Positions 62,262 to 64,000 of a stretch of 64,000 nucleotides of DNA are shown here, one piece after another. Position numbers and translations under genes: made by a program. The stretch's first letter is position 1; each line of letters opens with the position of its first letter. The DNA comes from Burkholderiaceae bacterium (lineage in GTDB: Bacteria > Pseudomonadota > Gammaproteobacteria > Burkholderiales > Burkholderiaceae_C): contig JACKLO010000008.1 in NCBI GenBank assembly GCA_024235915.1, positions 248,001 to 312,000 on the forward strand, read 5' to 3'. Under the pieces are notes generated by a model. It was not told the DNA's origin. It did no database searches and saw only the letters and a program-made list of their open reading frames with translations.

Positions 62262-64000
62262 ATGACCGAACTCGCCAAGTCCTTCGAACCCGCTGCCATC
62301 GAGGCCCGCTGGGCGCCGTTGTGGGAAGCCAGTGGCATCTACGCACCGACGCTGGACCCGGCCAAGGCGTCGTTCTGCATCCAGCTGCCGCCGCCCAACG
62401 TCACCGGCACGCTGCACATGGGCCACGCCTTCAACCAGACGGTGATGGATGCGCTGACGCGCTACCACCGCATGCAGGGCTGCAACACGCTGTGGGTGCC
62501 GGGCACCGACCACGCCGGCATCGCCACCCAGATCGTGGTGGAGCGCCAGCTGCAGGAGCAGGGCCTGAGCCGGCACGACCTCGGGCGCAAGAACTTCGTC
62601 GCCCAGGTCTGGGACTGGAAGGAGAGTTCCGGCGCCACCATCACCAACCAGATGCGCCGCATGGGCGACTCGGTGAGTTGGGGCCACGAGTACTTCACGA
62701 TGGACGAGAAGCTCTCGACCGTTGTCGTCGAGACCTTCGTGCGCCTGTTCGAGGAAGGCCTGATCTACCGCGGCAAGCGACTCGTGAGCTGGGACCCGGC
62801 GCTGAAGTCGGCCGTCTCCGATCTGGAGGTGGAAAGCGAGGAGGAGGACGGCTTCCTCTGGCATATCCGCTACCCGCTCACCGACGGCAGCGGCAGTGTC
62901 GTGGTGGCCACCACACGCCCGGAGACCATGCTCGGCGACGTGGCGGTGATGGTGCACCCGGAAGACGAGCGTTACACCGCCCTGGTGGGCAAGACGGTGA
63001 CGCTGCCGCTGGTCGGCCGGGAGATCCCGGTCATTGCCGACGACTACGTGGACCGCGAATTCGGCACCGGCGTCGTCAAGGTGACGCCGGCGCACGACGC
63101 CAACGACTATGCGGTGGGTCAGCGCCACGGCCTGCCGGCCATCGGCGTGCTGGCGCTGGACGCCACCATCAACGACCAAGCGCCCGAGGCCTACCGTGGC
63201 CTGGACCGCTTCGTCGCCCGCAAGAAGGTGGTGGCCGACCTTGACGCGCTGGGCTTGCTGGTGGAGACCAAGAAGCACCGGCTGATGGTGCCGCGCTGCG
63301 CGCGCACGGGCCAAGTCGTCGAGCCCATGCTCACCGACCAGTGGTTCGTGGCCATGAGCAAGCCGGGCGCCAACGGCAAGTCCATCGCTCAGGAGGCCAT
63401 CGAGGCGGTGGATTCGGGCGACGTGAAGTTCGTGCCCGAGAACTGGATCAACACCTACCACCAGTGGATGAAGAACATCCAGGACTGGTGCATCAGCCGC
63501 CAGCTGTGGTGGGGCCACCAGATCCCGGCCTGGTACGGCACGGGCGGCGAACTCTTCGTGGCGCGCAGCGAGGACGACGCCCGCGCCAAGGCCGCGGCCG
63601 CTGGCTACAGCGGCACGCTGACGCGCGACGAGGACGTGCTGGACACCTGGTACTCGTCGGCCCTGGTGCCCTTCTCCACCCTGGGCTGGCCGGCCAAGAC
63701 CGTGGAGCAGGACCTGTTCCTGCCGAGTTCCGTGCTCGTCACCGGCTACGACATCATCTTCTTCTGGGTCGCCCGGATGATCATGATGACCAAGCACTTC
63801 ACCGGGCAGGTGCCGTTCCGACACGTCTACATCCACGGCCTGGTGCTGGACGCGCATGGCCACAAGATGAGCAAGTCCGAAGGGAACGTGCTCGACCCGG
63901 TGGACCTCATCGACGGCATCGAACTCAAGCCACTGCTGGACAAGCGTGTGGTCGGCCTGCGAAAGCCGGAGACCGCGCCCAAGGTGCGCGCGGCCACCGA
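62262..64000 (+). CDS. valS: Valine--tRNA ligase (5' part)
   Basis: The first 579 codons are present; the gene runs off the window. Start ATG 62262 gives MTELAKSFEPAAIEARWAPL. Class I synthetase signatures: HIGH-type motif in PPPNVTGTLHMGHAFNQTVM, the editing (CP1) domain with ATTRPETMLGDVAVMVHPED, WCISRQLWWGHQIPAWY, and the KMSKS loop in HGHKMSKSEGNVLDP near 63870. Charges tRNA-Val and edits misactivated threonine. The visible part is intact. Confidence 0.96.
   Translation, partial: MTELAKSFEPAAIEARWAPLWEASGIYAPTLDPAKASFCIQLPPPNVTGTLHMGHAFNQTVMDALTRYHRMQGCNTLWVPGTDHAGIATQIVVERQLQEQGLSRHDLGRKNFVAQVWDWKESSGATITNQMRRMGDSVSWGHEYFTMDEKLSTVVVETFVRLFEEGLIYRGKRLVSWDPALKSAVSDLEVESEEEDGFLWHIRYPLTDGSGSVVVATTRPETMLGDVAVMVHPEDERYTALVGKTVTLPLVGREIPVIADDYVDREFGTGVVKVTPAHDANDYAVGQRHGLPAIGVLALDATINDQAPEAYRGLDRFVARKKVVADLDALGLLVETKKHRLMVPRCARTGQVVEPMLTDQWFVAMSKPGANGKSIAQEAIEAVDSGDVKFVPENWINTYHQWMKNIQDWCISRQLWWGHQIPAWYGTGGELFVARSEDDARAKAAAAGYSGTLTRDEDVLDTWYSSALVPFSTLGWPAKTVEQDLFLPSSVLVTGYDIIFFWVARMIMMTKHFTGQVPFRHVYIHGLVLDAHGHKMSKSEGNVLDPVDLIDGIELKPLLDKRVVGLRKPETAPKVRAAT

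Overview
GC-rich (about 70 %), tightly packed bacterial chromosome, most likely a hydrogen-oxidising betaproteobacterium of the order Burkholderiales. This follows from the R. eutropha-type order hoxA-hoxB-hoxC-hoxJ, a hoxFUYH soluble hydrogenase, a dabAB inorganic-carbon pump, a PEP-CTERM protein and Burkholderiales-type conserved hypotheticals (DUF2242, DUF2782, BPSS1780). The species cannot be named from the window. I see no tRNA, rRNA, CRISPR array, insertion sequence or prophage, and no gene-free stretch exceeds 300 bases.

Layout. (1) 1-5979, plus strand: hydrogen-sensing regulon. It holds the end of the NtrC-type regulator hoxA, the regulatory hydrogenase hoxB and hoxC, and the histidine kinase hoxJ, with a degenerate methyl-accepting-chemotaxis-like membrane protein inserted between hoxB and hoxC. 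(2) 6138-8700, plus: an exported serine hydrolase with five tandem Trp/Tyr-rich repeats and a small membrane-anchored unknown. (3) 8852-23696, minus: one long colinear run. Transcription order is a giant DUF2126 transglutaminase, a circularly permuted ATP-grasp/alpha-E fusion, a second transglutaminase, a stand-alone ATP-grasp, an alpha-E protein, then hoxF, hoxU, hoxY, hoxH and a maturation protease. Most junctions are 1-4 base overlaps, including alpha-E/hoxF. (4) 23757-30999: comEC (minus), then plus-strand genes for an exported unknown, an M48 protease, a lipoprotein, RidA, DsbB and a ubiquinone hydroxylase. (5) 31006-38171, minus: a PEP-CTERM protein, an arylmalonate-decarboxylase/TctC/enolase-superfamily catabolic set with a LysR regulator, and parC. 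(6) 38276-43990: a LysR regulator divergent from dabB-dabA-cysD. (7) 44007-53453: acyl-CoA ligase, DUF2242 lipoprotein and polA (minus), DUF2782, thrB and BPSS1780 (plus), uvrD (minus). (8) 53518-64000: a six-PAS hybrid kinase (minus), guaC with a terminator-like leader hairpin and a coupled TPR-GGDEF gene (plus), an S41 peptidase (minus), and the first part of valS (plus).

How they fit. HoxBC senses H2 and acts through HoxJ and HoxA on hydrogenase genes. HoxFUYH supplies NADH from H2 and DabAB supplies inorganic carbon, a chemolithoautotrophic theme. The most unusual points are the chemoreceptor-derived gene inside the H2-sensor operon, translational coupling of a peptide-ligase/transglutaminase cluster to hoxF, a hoxU gene whose well-placed ribosome-binding site points to an ATC start, a duplicated alpha-E gene start with palindromes, and an attenuator-like hairpin in front of guaC.
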